A DNA stretch of 64,000 bases from Vibrio echinoideorum (GTDB lineage: Bacteria > Pseudomonadota > Gammaproteobacteria > Enterobacterales > Vibrionaceae), in contig NZ_AP025484.1 of NCBI RefSeq assembly GCF_024347455.1, positions 1,674,001 to 1,738,000 on the forward strand, in the 5' to 3' direction. A program made the position numbers and the translations under genes. The notes below the pieces were generated by a model. The model had not been told where the DNA came from. It made no database searches and saw only the letters and a program-made list of their open reading frames with translations. Shown piece after piece: positions 18,870-26,852 of the stretch (positions are counted from its first letter, which is position 1; each line of letters starts with the position of its first letter).

Positions 18870-19283
18870 ATGAAAATCGAACTGACCACAAACCCAACTC
18901 AATCCGACATAGATGAAATTCGGTCTGGGCTTCGTAACTACAACACCCCCTACCTGGAAAACGTATTCCATAGTGATGTCGTGTGTTTCACCAAAGATAT
19001 CAATGAGGCTAAAACAGGTGGCTTAGTTGGGGAGATATGGGGAAATTGGTTGGTCATCAAATATCTATGGGTATCACCAGAGCATAAAGGACAAGGACTT
19101 GGCAGTCAGTTGTTGTTGGAAGCCGAAAACTTCGCAAAAACCAAAGGCTGTCATTCGTGCTTCTTAGATACATTCAGCTTTCAAGCCAAACCTTTTTACA
19201 TCAAACGCGGCTATCAACTGCAATTTACGTTGGAGCAGTTCCCTGAAAACTCCGAAAGACACTACTTCACCAAACACCTTTAA
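18870..19283 (+). CDS. GNAT-family N-acetyltransferase
   Basis: 137 residues, RBS AAGGA before ATG 18870. The acetyl-CoA binding motif A is clear: LWVSPEHKGQGLGSQLL near residues 67-83, followed by SCFLDTFSFQAKPFYIKRGY. Acceptor unknown. It converges with the HAD gene and shares a bidirectional terminator with it. Confidence 0.9.
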   Translation: MKIELTTNPTQSDIDEIRSGLRNYNTPYLENVFHSDVVCFTKDINEAKTGGLVGEIWGNWLVIKYLWVSPEHKGQGLGSQLLLEAENFAKTKGCHSCFLDTFSFQAKPFYIKRGYQLQFTLEQFPENSERHYFTKHL

Positions 19284-19309
19284 AAAGATGGCAATTACCG
19301 TCGATTAAA

Positions 19310-19338
19310 AAAGCCAACTCATTGACAGAGTTGGCTTT
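19310..19338. terminator. Bidirectional terminator between GNAT and HAD genes
   Basis: 11-bp arms (19310-19320 and 19328-19338, AAAGCCAACTC / GAGTTGGCTTT) with a 7-nt loop, flanked by A- and T-rich tracts on the two sides. Confidence 0.88.
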
Positions 19339-19367
19339 CAATAAAAATCTACACCAGTGTCTGTGGG

Positions 19368-20165
19368 CTAGGCTAGGAGCTTCTCAAGTACTTGGTACAC
19401 ACCAGCATCTACGTTACTCGGAGCACCAAAACGAGCGATTTCTTTCAGTTTTGGATGTGCGTTTTCCATCGCGTAAGAGTGATAGCTCTCTTTAAGCATT
19501 TCCAAGTCATTTAGGTAATCACCAAAGCTCATGGTCTGCTCGTAAGTGAAGCCTAATGTGTTTTGTAGATACTTAATCGCTGCGCCTTTTGAAGCTTCAG
19601 CATTCATCACATCAAGCCAAATTTTTGCACTTACCACCACTTGGTAGTTCTCACCGAATTTGGCATCAATAGTTGGGTTCACTTTCTCTTGTGAGCCGTC
19701 GAAGTGACAGATAGCCACTTTGATGAAATCATCTTCTACCGCCAGTAAGTCTTCTACTTGTTCACGGCGATGGTAGTACTTAGAGATCTCCGCTAAAGCA
19801 CGCTCGTCTTTGGTTTCGATGTAGGCTGATTTCTTACCACATAGCACCACATGGGCACCTTCAATAGCACGAGCTTCTTTGATGATGTCTTTGATAGCAT
19901 CAGTATCAAGCAAACAGCTGTAAAGCTCTTGGCCCTTGTGCATCACTAATGTGCCGTTTTCAGCAACAAACATCATGCGATCTTTTAGCGGAGCAAATGT
20001 CTCCATCAAGCTGTAATACTGACGACCCGAAGCCGCAGCAAAAATAATATTTTGAGCTTCTAATCGCTCATAAAGGTTGAAGAATTCAGGGTCTAACTTT
20101 CCGTGCTCGTTAAGGAGAGTGCCGTCCATATCAGCCGCGATAAATTTGATGTTCTGTTGTGGCAT
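19368..20165 (-). CDS. Cof-type HAD hydrolase (sugar/nucleotide phosphatase)
   Basis: 265 residues. Motif I DMDGT at residues 12-16, motif II SGR near 46, motif III Lys in ASKGAAIKYL near 200, motif IV FGDYLNDLEML near 222. Cof/YbiV-type C2B cap between. Acts in the cytoplasm on phosphorylated sugars or cofactors; exact substrate cannot be told. Monocistronic. Confidence 0.88.
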   Translation of the reverse strand: MPQQNIKFIAADMDGTLLNEHGKLDPEFFNLYERLEAQNIIFAAASGRQYYSLMETFAPLKDRMMFVAENGTLVMHKGQELYSCLLDTDAIKDIIKEARAIEGAHVVLCGKKSAYIETKDERALAEISKYYHRREQVEDLLAVEDDFIKVAICHFDGSQEKVNPTIDAKFGENYQVVVSAKIWLDVMNAEASKGAAIKYLQNTLGFTYEQTMSFGDYLNDLEMLKESYHSYAMENAHPKLKEIARFGAPSNVDAGVYQVLEKLLA

Positions 20166-20443
20166 TTCAGAGCTTACCTATAAGTAAAAATTAAAGTGTA
20201 AATTATGATTATTCGTTATCTTGGGTAACGGTTCTGCGTTCGATTATATCGTTAGAGTAGCCAGTGAATACAATGCTTATTTCTGAGCTCTAATAAATCG
20301 CTTCAAAGGTGGTTCAAATGCAAAACTGAATTGCCCGACATGTCGCTTTGAATGATTGAGTCCTACATACCAGAGGTGAACGAAACCCCTTAAGGCTATA
20401 CGCTCCTTAGACTCTATCACTTTATTTTTTGACCACTGTAATC

Positions 20444-21607
20444 ATGATTCTAGCTATCACTTCGACCTTGTTTTGCGTCGTTACCATCAAGTTTCTAATC
20501 ACACTTGCCAATTTAGCGCACCACCGCGTTCACATTACGCCTAAAATTTCGCTGAATAGAACCAAATGGCCAACCGTTTCCATTATTATCCCTGCGAGAA
20601 ATGAAGAAGATAATATTGAGACCAGCCTCAGTTCGCTAATGAAGCAAAACTACCCAAGAGACAGATTTGAAATCATTGTGGTTGATGATTTTTCTACTGA
20701 TTCGACAAGAACCATCGTAGATACGCTAATCGACGCATCAAGCGTTAACGTTCGCTGTATATCAGGAAGAAAGTTACCGCCCAATTGGCTAGGGAAAAGC
20801 AACGCTTGCATGGTGGGCTCACAGCAGGCAACCGGTGAGTATTTGTATTTTATCGATGCTGATACAAAGTCTGAACCCTTGATGCTACAGAGCGTTATCC
20901 ATTTCGCCTCAAGACACAAAACGGATTTACTGTCGTTCAACCCTAAACAAGCATTTACATCAACCGTTGAGAAAATCACCTTACCCGGCATATTTCTTTC
21001 AATCGCGTCTTACATGAATTTCAAGAACGCAAACGACAAGTCAAAAGCAGAAGCGATTGCTAACGGCCAAGCCATGCTTTTTACACGAAAGTCATACGAT
21101 GCGGTAGGTGGACATACTGCGGTAGCGAACGAGATATCCGAAGACATCGCTTTTGCAAAACTAATGAAGATGTGCGGACTAAAAACGTTTTGGGCTTTTG
21201 CGGACGAGCTCATGAGTACTCATATGTATTCCGACTTTGGTTCGATTTGGGCGGGCTTCTCCAAAAACATGAATCTTATTGTAAATTGCCAGTCGAGATT
21301 CCAAGTACTTCGCGCATTCATAAAAACGAATGTCATTGCATGGGCTGCCCCGGTGATGCTGCTTGTATCAACTCACTATTTCATCGGCGACCCTTCATCA
21401 TTCAACGCCTATTCCTTAGCGATCAATACCCTGATGCTGATTGCTTCCATGGTCACTTATTTCATTTTGGTCAAAGAGCTCTTTATACCAGCTCGCTATG
21501 CGTTCGCTGTGCCTTTGGGGATTTCGTTGCAAAGCTTGTTGATTCTTAACAGCTATCGTTTATCAAAGAACAATAAAGTCACTTGGAAAGGGCGATCACT
21601 CTCATGA
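20444..21607 (+). CDS. Family 2 glycosyltransferase, CrtQ-like membrane protein
   Basis: 387 residues from ATG 20444; a TTG at 20429 would add five. One N-terminal membrane helix, then a GT-A domain: SIIIPARNEE near 45, DDFSTDST near 80, the metal-binding DAD in YFIDADTKSE near 138, and NEISEDIAFAK near 236 holding the acidic catalytic residue. Three or so hydrophobic segments close the C-terminus. It resembles glycosyltransferases acting on carotenoid or lipid acceptors. Its stop codon overlaps the start of the START-domain gene (ATGA), so the two are co-translated. Confidence 0.85.
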   Translation: MILAITSTLFCVVTIKFLITLANLAHHRVHITPKISLNRTKWPTVSIIIPARNEEDNIETSLSSLMKQNYPRDRFEIIVVDDFSTDSTRTIVDTLIDASSVNVRCISGRKLPPNWLGKSNACMVGSQQATGEYLYFIDADTKSEPLMLQSVIHFASRHKTDLLSFNPKQAFTSTVEKITLPGIFLSIASYMNFKNANDKSKAEAIANGQAMLFTRKSYDAVGGHTAVANEISEDIAFAKLMKMCGLKTFWAFADELMSTHMYSDFGSIWAGFSKNMNLIVNCQSRFQVLRAFIKTNVIAWAAPVMLLVSTHYFIGDPSSFNAYSLAINTLMLIASMVTYFILVKELFIPARYAFAVPLGISLQSLLILNSYRLSKNNKVTWKGRSLS

Positions 21608-22266
21608 TCAGTAAGATTCTAACTTTCATAATCATAGTGACGTCCTTTTCAGCTTTAGCGTCGAATGCCAATGAGTGGAAGCTCGTACGCGATAAAAAAG
21701 GCATCGAAGTCTACAACCGAAAAATTGAAGGTAACGACTTTAAAGAGTTTCGTGCAGAAGCCGATATCCAAGCCAATCTTACTTCAATCATAGCTTTGTT
21801 TACCGATACTTCAGTAGGCACTCAATGGGTAGAGAACATTGATGAAATGGAAGAGATAGAACATTTTAGTGAAGCGCACACTGTCACTAAAACTTATACA
21901 AAAGCACCTTGGCCCGTCTCGGATCGTGAAGCCATTGTCGAAAACTTTATCGAGCAAGATCCCGACACATTAATCGTCATAATTAACCAACACGGTAGGC
22001 CTAATTATCGACCAAATGACGATAAACGCATCGTCAGAGTGGCTCATTTAGAATCACGATGGGTTCTCACACCCCTGAACAACAATACAACTCATATTTC
22101 TTATCAAGTATTGAGTGACCCAGGAGGGTCTATTCCATCTTGGTTAATTAATATGGTTGCGGTATCTCAACCTTACAAGACACTTCGTGGTTTGTCTGAG
22201 ATCTTGGATTCACATGCATACGCTGATCGTACACTTGATTACATCAAGAACTACCAGTCACTTTAA
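21604..22266 (+). CDS. Exported START-domain lipid-binding protein
   Basis: 220 residues from ATG 21604, which overlaps the upstream stop by four bases (ATGA). A signal peptide (about 1-22, ending SALASNA) is followed by a START/Bet v 1-like domain (WKLVRDKKGIEVYNRKIEG; APWPVSDREAIV; SDPGGSIPSWLIN). START domains bind lipids or hydrophobic ligands. Coupling to a GT2 suggests a shared role in making or moving a glycosylated lipid; inference. Confidence 0.87.
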   Translation: MISKILTFIIIVTSFSALASNANEWKLVRDKKGIEVYNRKIEGNDFKEFRAEADIQANLTSIIALFTDTSVGTQWVENIDEMEEIEHFSEAHTVTKTYTKAPWPVSDREAIVENFIEQDPDTLIVIINQHGRPNYRPNDDKRIVRVAHLESRWVLTPLNNNTTHISYQVLSDPGGSIPSWLINMVAVSQPYKTLRGLSEILDSHAYADRTLDYIKNYQSL

Positions 22267-22308
22267 TGAAGTTGATTACCCAACACGACGCTGCTGAAAC
22301 GGTGCAGC

Positions 22309-22331
22309 GAGGGTAGGCACAACCTACCCTC
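22309..22331. terminator. Hairpin between START gene and TetR gene
   Basis: GAGGGTAGG (22309-22317) pairs with CCTACCCTC (22323-22331) around a 5-nt loop. A second hairpin (CGCTGC / GCAGCG) lies just before. No long T-run, so termination efficiency is uncertain. Confidence 0.6.
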
Positions 22332-22342
22332 ATCAGTTAATT

Positions 22343-22918
22343 CTAAGTTAAGTCTAAAGCTGCCAATGCATACAGTGCTTTTCGACAAGCTTCTTTTTTT
22401 AAATGCAAACTCGCATCAAACTCACCAAATTCACTTCTCACGATAAGCCCTTCAATGAACGTCATGACGGATTCACTGCGTAATTCTAATGTTGAAGCGT
22501 CTACCTCTTCGCCACCACTGACTACTTTGTAAATAGTACTCTTGAGCCAAACCTTGTGCTGTCGTGAGAGCATCGCGATGTTATCGTCCGATTCTTTGAA
22601 TTCGGCTAGCGCGTGCATGAACATACAACCTTTAAAATCAGGTTGTTCAAACCATGAAAAATGCCAATCTAACAGCGCATCGAGTTGGTTTTGCAACCCA
22701 GAAACCGATGCCAGTGCCACTTCTAAACTCGATTCAAAACGCTGGTGACGCCTTTCCAATACAGCTTCAATCAACTTAGTTTTTGACCCAAAGTGACGGT
22801 ACATCGATGTCTTAGAAACCGCGGCCTCATCTCGGATCCTATCTACACCAACAGCGGTATATCCAAATTGGTTAAACAAAGATTCGGCTACATCCAAGAT
22901 CACTTCTTTCTTACTCAT
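22343..22918 (-). CDS. TetR-family transcriptional repressor
   Basis: 191 residues from ATG 22918; the longer frame upstream lacks a sensible start and would run through the operator. N-terminal HTH (VGVDRIRDEAAVSKTSMYRH near 24-43), then a helical ligand domain of the YcdC/AcrR type with Cys in KGCMFMHA. It is divergent from the HPP-domain gene and two identical 12-bp palindromes lie between them, the expected layout for autoregulation and repression of the neighbour. Confidence 0.92.
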   Translation of the reverse strand: MSKKEVILDVAESLFNQFGYTAVGVDRIRDEAAVSKTSMYRHFGSKTKLIEAVLERRHQRFESSLEVALASVSGLQNQLDALLDWHFSWFEQPDFKGCMFMHALAEFKESDDNIAMLSRQHKVWLKSTIYKVVSGGEEVDASTLELRSESVMTFIEGLIVRSEFGEFDASLHLKKEACRKALYALAALDLT

Positions 22919-22994
22919 GCTTATTACTCTTTCAAATCTGGAAAAATTTGATGCTGCTAAATTTACAGCGACTAAATTACCTGTTGCCAACAGT

Positions 22995-23037
22995 GTACAG
23001 ATCTGTATCATTCAACTCAACAAGTACAGATCTGTAC
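22995..23037. promoter_or_regulatory. Paired palindromic operators for the TetR repressor
   Basis: TACAGATCTGTA occurs perfectly at 22996-23007 and 23025-23036, centres 29 bp apart; the second extends to GTACAGATCTGTAC. Both lie between the divergent tetR and HPP genes. Assigning them to this TetR is inference. Confidence 0.8.
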
Positions 23038-23073
23038 ACTTTGTATTTTTAATCTTGAAAGAGGTAAGTCGCG

Positions 23074-23592
23074 ATGATGAAAAAACTAATCGGCGGAGGT
23101 GAACTTCCACCACGGGCAACGCTCAGTCAGCTAATAAAGGGATTTGTTGGTGGCACGGTAGGCATCTTGTTTTTATGTTTACTCGCAGAGCAATCTGAAG
23201 TTCCTTGGTTGATGGCACCTTTTGGCGCGACTTGTGTTCTCTTGTTTGCCGTTCCAACATCGCCTCTCGCTCAACCAAGGAACATCATCGCTGGTCATTT
23301 TATCTCTGCTGCGGTTGGGTTGATCGCACTGTATGGGTTTGGTGATTCTTATTTAGTAATGGCGATGGCGGTAGGCTCGGCAATCATGTTGATGCAATAT
23401 TTCCGCGCTGTTCATCCACCAGCAGGAGCTAACCCAATCGTCATCGCGTTAGCTGGCACATCGGCTGTGGATTGGACTTTCCTATTTACCCCAGTTCTGA
23501 TTGGTAGCATCGCATTAGTTTGTGTAGGAGCGATGCTCAATAACACGTCAGCACAGCAAAAGTGGCCGCTATATTGGGTAGGGAAATCTTAA
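23074..23592 (+). CDS. HPP-family integral membrane protein
   Basis: 172 residues with about four or five membrane helices and the signature HPPAGANP near residue 112. RBS GAGGTAA. Characterised plant and cyanobacterial HPP proteins transport nitrite; the bacterial role is mostly unknown. Probably repressed by the divergent TetR. Confidence 0.88.
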   Translation: MMKKLIGGGELPPRATLSQLIKGFVGGTVGILFLCLLAEQSEVPWLMAPFGATCVLLFAVPTSPLAQPRNIIAGHFISAAVGLIALYGFGDSYLVMAMAVGSAIMLMQYFRAVHPPAGANPIVIALAGTSAVDWTFLFTPVLIGSIALVCVGAMLNNTSAQQKWPLYWVGKS

Positions 23593-23669
23593 ATCAATGT
23601 TAGAACTGGCCATTCCTATCAGACATTAAACAAATTAGCGTTGACCACTAAAAGAAATAGGCTTACTAT

Positions 23670-23689
23670 TAATCGTCTTTTAACGATTA
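23670..23689. promoter_or_regulatory. Inverted repeat upstream of arsR
   Basis: TAATCGT-CTTTTA-ACGATTA, perfect 7-bp arms with 6-bp spacer, 22 bp before the arsR ATG. Suitable as an ArsR operator; inference. Confidence 0.55.
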
Positions 23690-23711
23690 GCGTAAAGTGA
23701 GCCACTTAAGT

Positions 23712-24053
23712 ATGACTACAACATGCCAAGTAACAGAAAGCTGTTCTCTTCCTCTTCCGCCAAGTAATGCTGAAGCAGAAAAAGAGATGGCTGCGTTAGC
23801 AAAAGCACTCGCGCATCCAGCGAGAATTCGCATACTTAGTATTTTATCCGCTTTAGAAAAGTCTGGCGGCTGCTTGAACAGTGATCTAGTTAGCGAATTA
23901 GGTTTAGCGCAATCAACTGTATCAGAGCACCTAAGAATCTTGAAAACCTCAGGTTTCATCACTGCTGAATCGATACCACCGAAGATGTGCTACCGCATTA
24001 ATCGAGATAATATTCAGCAATTTGAGACGCTGATCGACACCATTTTAAAATAG
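23712..24053 (+). CDS. arsR: ArsR-family metalloregulator
   Basis: 113 residues from ATG 23712 (a GTG 15 bases upstream is the alternative). Winged HTH: ALAHPARIRILSIL near 31-44 and GLAQSTVSEHLRILKTSGFI near 64-83. Cysteines stand at the N-terminus (TTTCQVTESCS), at GGCLNSD and at KMCYRI; which bind arsenite is not clear as the classical CVC pair of E. coli ArsR is absent. About 100 bp upstream of the Acr3 gene in the same direction, so it most likely represses it until arsenite arrives. Confidence 0.85.
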   Translation: MTTTCQVTESCSLPLPPSNAEAEKEMAALAKALAHPARIRILSILSALEKSGGCLNSDLVSELGLAQSTVSEHLRILKTSGFITAESIPPKMCYRINRDNIQQFETLIDTILK

Positions 24054-24157
24054 ATTTATCGCGCTTAGTTTGTCGAATATAGAATGAACTAAGCGTATTT
24101 TTTGCTTTCAAATATCGCATTTCGACGATTGACGATATAAACCAAAGAGAAAATATC

Positions 24158-25213
24158 ATGAAACCAAAATTAGGTTTTCTAGATCGCTATTTAACGCTGT
24201 GGATCTTTATCGCTATGGGCCTTGGCGTTTTGCTTGGCACCCTATTCCCACAGATCGAACAGTGGAATGAATCGATGTCGGTTGGTACTACCAACATTCC
24301 ACTTGCGATTGGCCTTATCTTAATGATGTACCCACCTCTGGCTAAGGTTGACTACAACCTGTTAGGCACCGTGGTCAAAGATAAGAAAGCCATCAAGCTA
24401 TCTTTAATCATGAACTGGTTAGTTGGCCCAATTCTAATGTTCGTGCTGGCACTGACGTTCTTGGGTGACCACCCTGGTTACATGGTCGGCGTAATTCTGA
24501 TTGGTCTTGCTCGTTGTGTGGCGATGGTTCTGGTTTGGAACGATATCGGCGGCGGTAACAAAGAGTACGGCGCAGCATTGGTTGCATTGAATAGCGCATT
24601 CCAAGTGGTGAGCTACAGCTTTATGGCGTGGTTATTCATCAGCGTTCTACCACCTGTATTCGGTTACGAAGGCATGATGGTTGATATCTCGATGATCGAT
24701 ATTGCACACAGTGTACTTATCTACCTAGGTATTCCATTCCTAGCGGGCTTCTTAAGCCGCAAGATCCTTGTGTCAATGAAAGGCGAGCAATGGTACAACG
24801 ATGTGTTTATTCCACGCATCTCTCCAATCACACTGATTGCACTACTAGCCACTATCGTTCTAATGTTCAGCCTAAAAGGCGAGATGATTATAGAACTGCC
24901 AATGGACGTATTATTGATTGCGGTTCCACTGACTATCTACTTCACAGCGATGTTTTTCATCAGCTTCTTCATTGGTAAGAAGATGGGTATTGAATACGAC
25001 AAGAACGCGTCAATCGCATTCACAGCGACAGGTAACAACTTCGAGTTAGCCATTGCCGTAGCAATCTCTGTATTCGGCATTAACTCAGACCAAGCATTTG
25101 CTGGCGTTATCGGTCCACTGATTGAAGTACCCGTGCTGATTTATCTAGTGAACGTGGCGCTTAAGATGAAAGACAAGTACTACAACGGTCAAACGGTTAA
25201 ACCTAGCGCCTAG
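24158..25213 (+). CDS. acr3: Acr3-type arsenite efflux permease
   Basis: 351 residues, about ten membrane helices, the length of bacterial ACR3 proteins. The conserved transport cysteine lies in [14 protein letters not shown] and the conserved acidic residue in [14 protein letters not shown]. It exports arsenite (and sometimes antimonite) across the inner membrane by proton exchange. No arsC or arsH is next to it. Confidence 0.93.
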   Translation: MKPKLGFLDRYLTLWIFIAMGLGVLLGTLFPQIEQWNESMSVGTTNIPLAIGLILMMYPPLAKVDYNLLGTVVKDKKAIKLSLIMNWLVGPILMFVLALTFLGDHPGYMVGVILIGLARCVAMVLVWNDIGGGNKEYGAALVALNSAFQVVSYSFMAWLFISVLPPVFGYEGMMVDISMIDIAHSVLIYLGIPFLAGFLSRKILVSMKGEQWYNDVFIPRISPITLIALLATIVLMFSLKGEMIIELPMDVLLIAVPLTIYFTAMFFISFFIGKKMGIEYDKNASIAFTATGNNFELAIAVAISVFGINSDQAFAGVIGPLIEVPVLIYLVNVALKMKDKYYNGQTVKPSA

Positions 25214-25246
25214 CGCCTAGCATCTAGCATCTACATCTAGAACTAG
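25202..25246. repeat. CTAG-rich short direct repeats after acr3
   Basis: From the acr3 stop codon, six CTAG tetranucleotides occur in about 45 bp, first as three 7-bp steps (CTAGCGC) then as CTAGCAT steps. Possible slippage-derived sequence. Confidence 0.6.
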
Positions 25247-25276
25247 AACTAACAAAATCAGCATCACTTAAAACAG

Positions 25277-25310
25277 AAAGGCTCACACGTTAAGCGGTGA
25301 GCCTTTTCTT
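25277..25310. terminator. Terminator after acr3
   Basis: AAAGGCTCAC pairs with GTGAGCCTTT (about 25278-25287 and 25297-25306) and a T-rich tract follows. It may also serve the convergent LysR gene. Confidence 0.85.
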
Positions 25311-25344
25311 TATTCAGTTTCATCCAATTTAAGTCTCGTCCAGT

Positions 25345-26232
25345 TTACGTTTCGTCCAACAAGCCTTTCAGGGCTTGCTCAAGCCAAAGCAATGCTGGCC
25401 CCTTTGATCGTGTTTTAGACAAAACGAGATCAACGGGCGGCGACCATGTTTTGTGATCGAATGAGACATTAATCTCCACTAAACGTTGCTTATCCAACTC
25501 CTCTTCGACAAGGTGTTTGGGTAAATATGCCCAGCCAATATCACTGCCGAGCACCACCTCTTTGATAACAATAAAACTGTTTGACCACCATACCTTACCG
25601 GCAATCAGCGGAAACTGATCCATCACCTTACCTTTGTCTCCCCTCAACATTAACTGACGATGCGGGAGTAAGTCAGAGAGTTTCGCAACACCTGTTTTTG
25701 CGAGCGCATGACTTGGATGACACACAGCAATAAACGGTAAGTGGCCGATAAAGCAAGGCTCAGAGCCGACATCAAAAGCCAAGTTGGTAAACATCAATCC
25801 AATATCGGCTCTCTCTTCGATAATCAGCGGATTGACCTCCGTTGTGGTACACGCAACCAGTTCAACTTCAGTAGCAGGGAATTGTTTACTGAATTCACTC
25901 AGGATTTTAGATAGGTTCGGGACCAGTAATGAATCATCTAATGCAATTTTGATGAGCCCCTCCTCACCGCTACCCATCGCATTAACCGTCACATTCAGAT
26001 CTTCAACCTGAAGCACGATCGCTTTCACCTGTTTGAATAACTGCTCGCCCGCTTTGGTTAGTGAAGGCTTTCGAGTCGAACGATCAAAAAGCTCAACATT
26101 AAAATCTATTTCAAGATTATTTATCCCCTGGCTCACCGCTGACTGCACCTTACCCAATTGACGCGCACTAGCAGAAAATGACCCTAATTCAACGGCATAC
26201 ACAAACATTTTCAGTTGTTCAATGTTGTACAT
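25345..26232 (-). CDS. LysR-family regulator divergent from a PACE efflux gene
   Basis: 295 residues from ATG 26232, chosen because GGGAGA lies 8 bp upstream. HTH near residues 18-37 (SFSASARQLGKVQSAVSQGI), then the substrate-binding domain (IKIALDDSLLVPNLSKIL). Head-to-head with a PACE-family transporter, as AceR is with aceI in Acinetobacter; regulation of that pump by a biocide or polyamine signal is the likely role (inference). Confidence 0.9.
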   Translation of the reverse strand: MYNIEQLKMFVYAVELGSFSASARQLGKVQSAVSQGINNLEIDFNVELFDRSTRKPSLTKAGEQLFKQVKAIVLQVEDLNVTVNAMGSGEEGLIKIALDDSLLVPNLSKILSEFSKQFPATEVELVACTTTEVNPLIIEERADIGLMFTNLAFDVGSEPCFIGHLPFIAVCHPSHALAKTGVAKLSDLLPHRQLMLRGDKGKVMDQFPLIAGKVWWSNSFIVIKEVVLGSDIGWAYLPKHLVEEELDKQRLVEINVSFDHKTWSPPVDLVLSKTRSKGPALLWLEQALKGLLDET

Positions 26233-26362
26233 TCGGTTTCTCCCAAAACTTACTATCATTATATTTGATACTAACTATCTTTATATTATCACTTAAGTAG
26301 ATATTATCTAGCCAAGTCATTAGCCCATCGGCGGCTATTTAATCGTAAAGAGAGTTAGAAAA

Positions 26363-26794
26363 ATGTCACATAAAGAACGCATGTTGCACATGGTGCTATT
26401 TGAATTGGTTGCTTTGGTTTTGATGGCAGGACTTGCAACCTATATTACAGGAAACGGCGCAGGTGAAATGGCAGGCTTAGCGCTCGCAATATCATTGATA
26501 GCGATGGCTTGGAACTACGTTTACAACTATGGCTACGACAAAATTTACGGTACAGACCGAAGCAAAAGAACCACGAAAACACGAGTTCTGCACGGATTAG
26601 GTTTTGAGCTTGGCTTAATGACAGTGACTCTACCTGTCTTGATGTGGGTTCTACAACTCGACTTCCTAACCGTACTGATCATGGACATCGGCCTAGTTAT
26701 CTTCTTCGTACTTTACGCGATTGCGTTCAACTGGGCGTATGACTCGGTTCGAGATCAATTGGTAGCGAAAGGGAAAGTAAGTGTACTGAATTAA
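26363..26794 (+). CDS. PACE-family (AceI-like) multidrug/biogenic-amine efflux protein
   Basis: 143 residues in two tandem bacterial transmembrane pair domains: ERMLHMVLFELVALVLM and TRVLHGLGFELGLMTV begin each half, with N-Y-x-Y-N-Y-G-Y-D and N-W-A-Y-D closing each. AceI of Acinetobacter exports chlorhexidine and short-chain diamines; the conserved membrane Glu of the first helix is present. Divergent LysR regulator upstream. Confidence 0.9.
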   Translation: MSHKERMLHMVLFELVALVLMAGLATYITGNGAGEMAGLALAISLIAMAWNYVYNYGYDKIYGTDRSKRTTKTRVLHGLGFELGLMTVTLPVLMWVLQLDFLTVLIMDIGLVIFFVLYAIAFNWAYDSVRDQLVAKGKVSVLN

Positions 26795-26797
26795 TAA

Positions 26798-26821
26798 AGC
26801 CGTCTTCAAAAGAAGACGGCT
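26798..26821. terminator. Bidirectional terminator between PACE gene and rtxA
   Basis: Perfect 10-bp stem AGCCGTCTTC-AAAA-GAAGACGGCT, A/T-rich on both flanks. Ends both converging transcripts. Confidence 0.88.
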
Positions 26822-26852
26822 CATATTATTTACCTAAAGTAGAGGTTATTTG

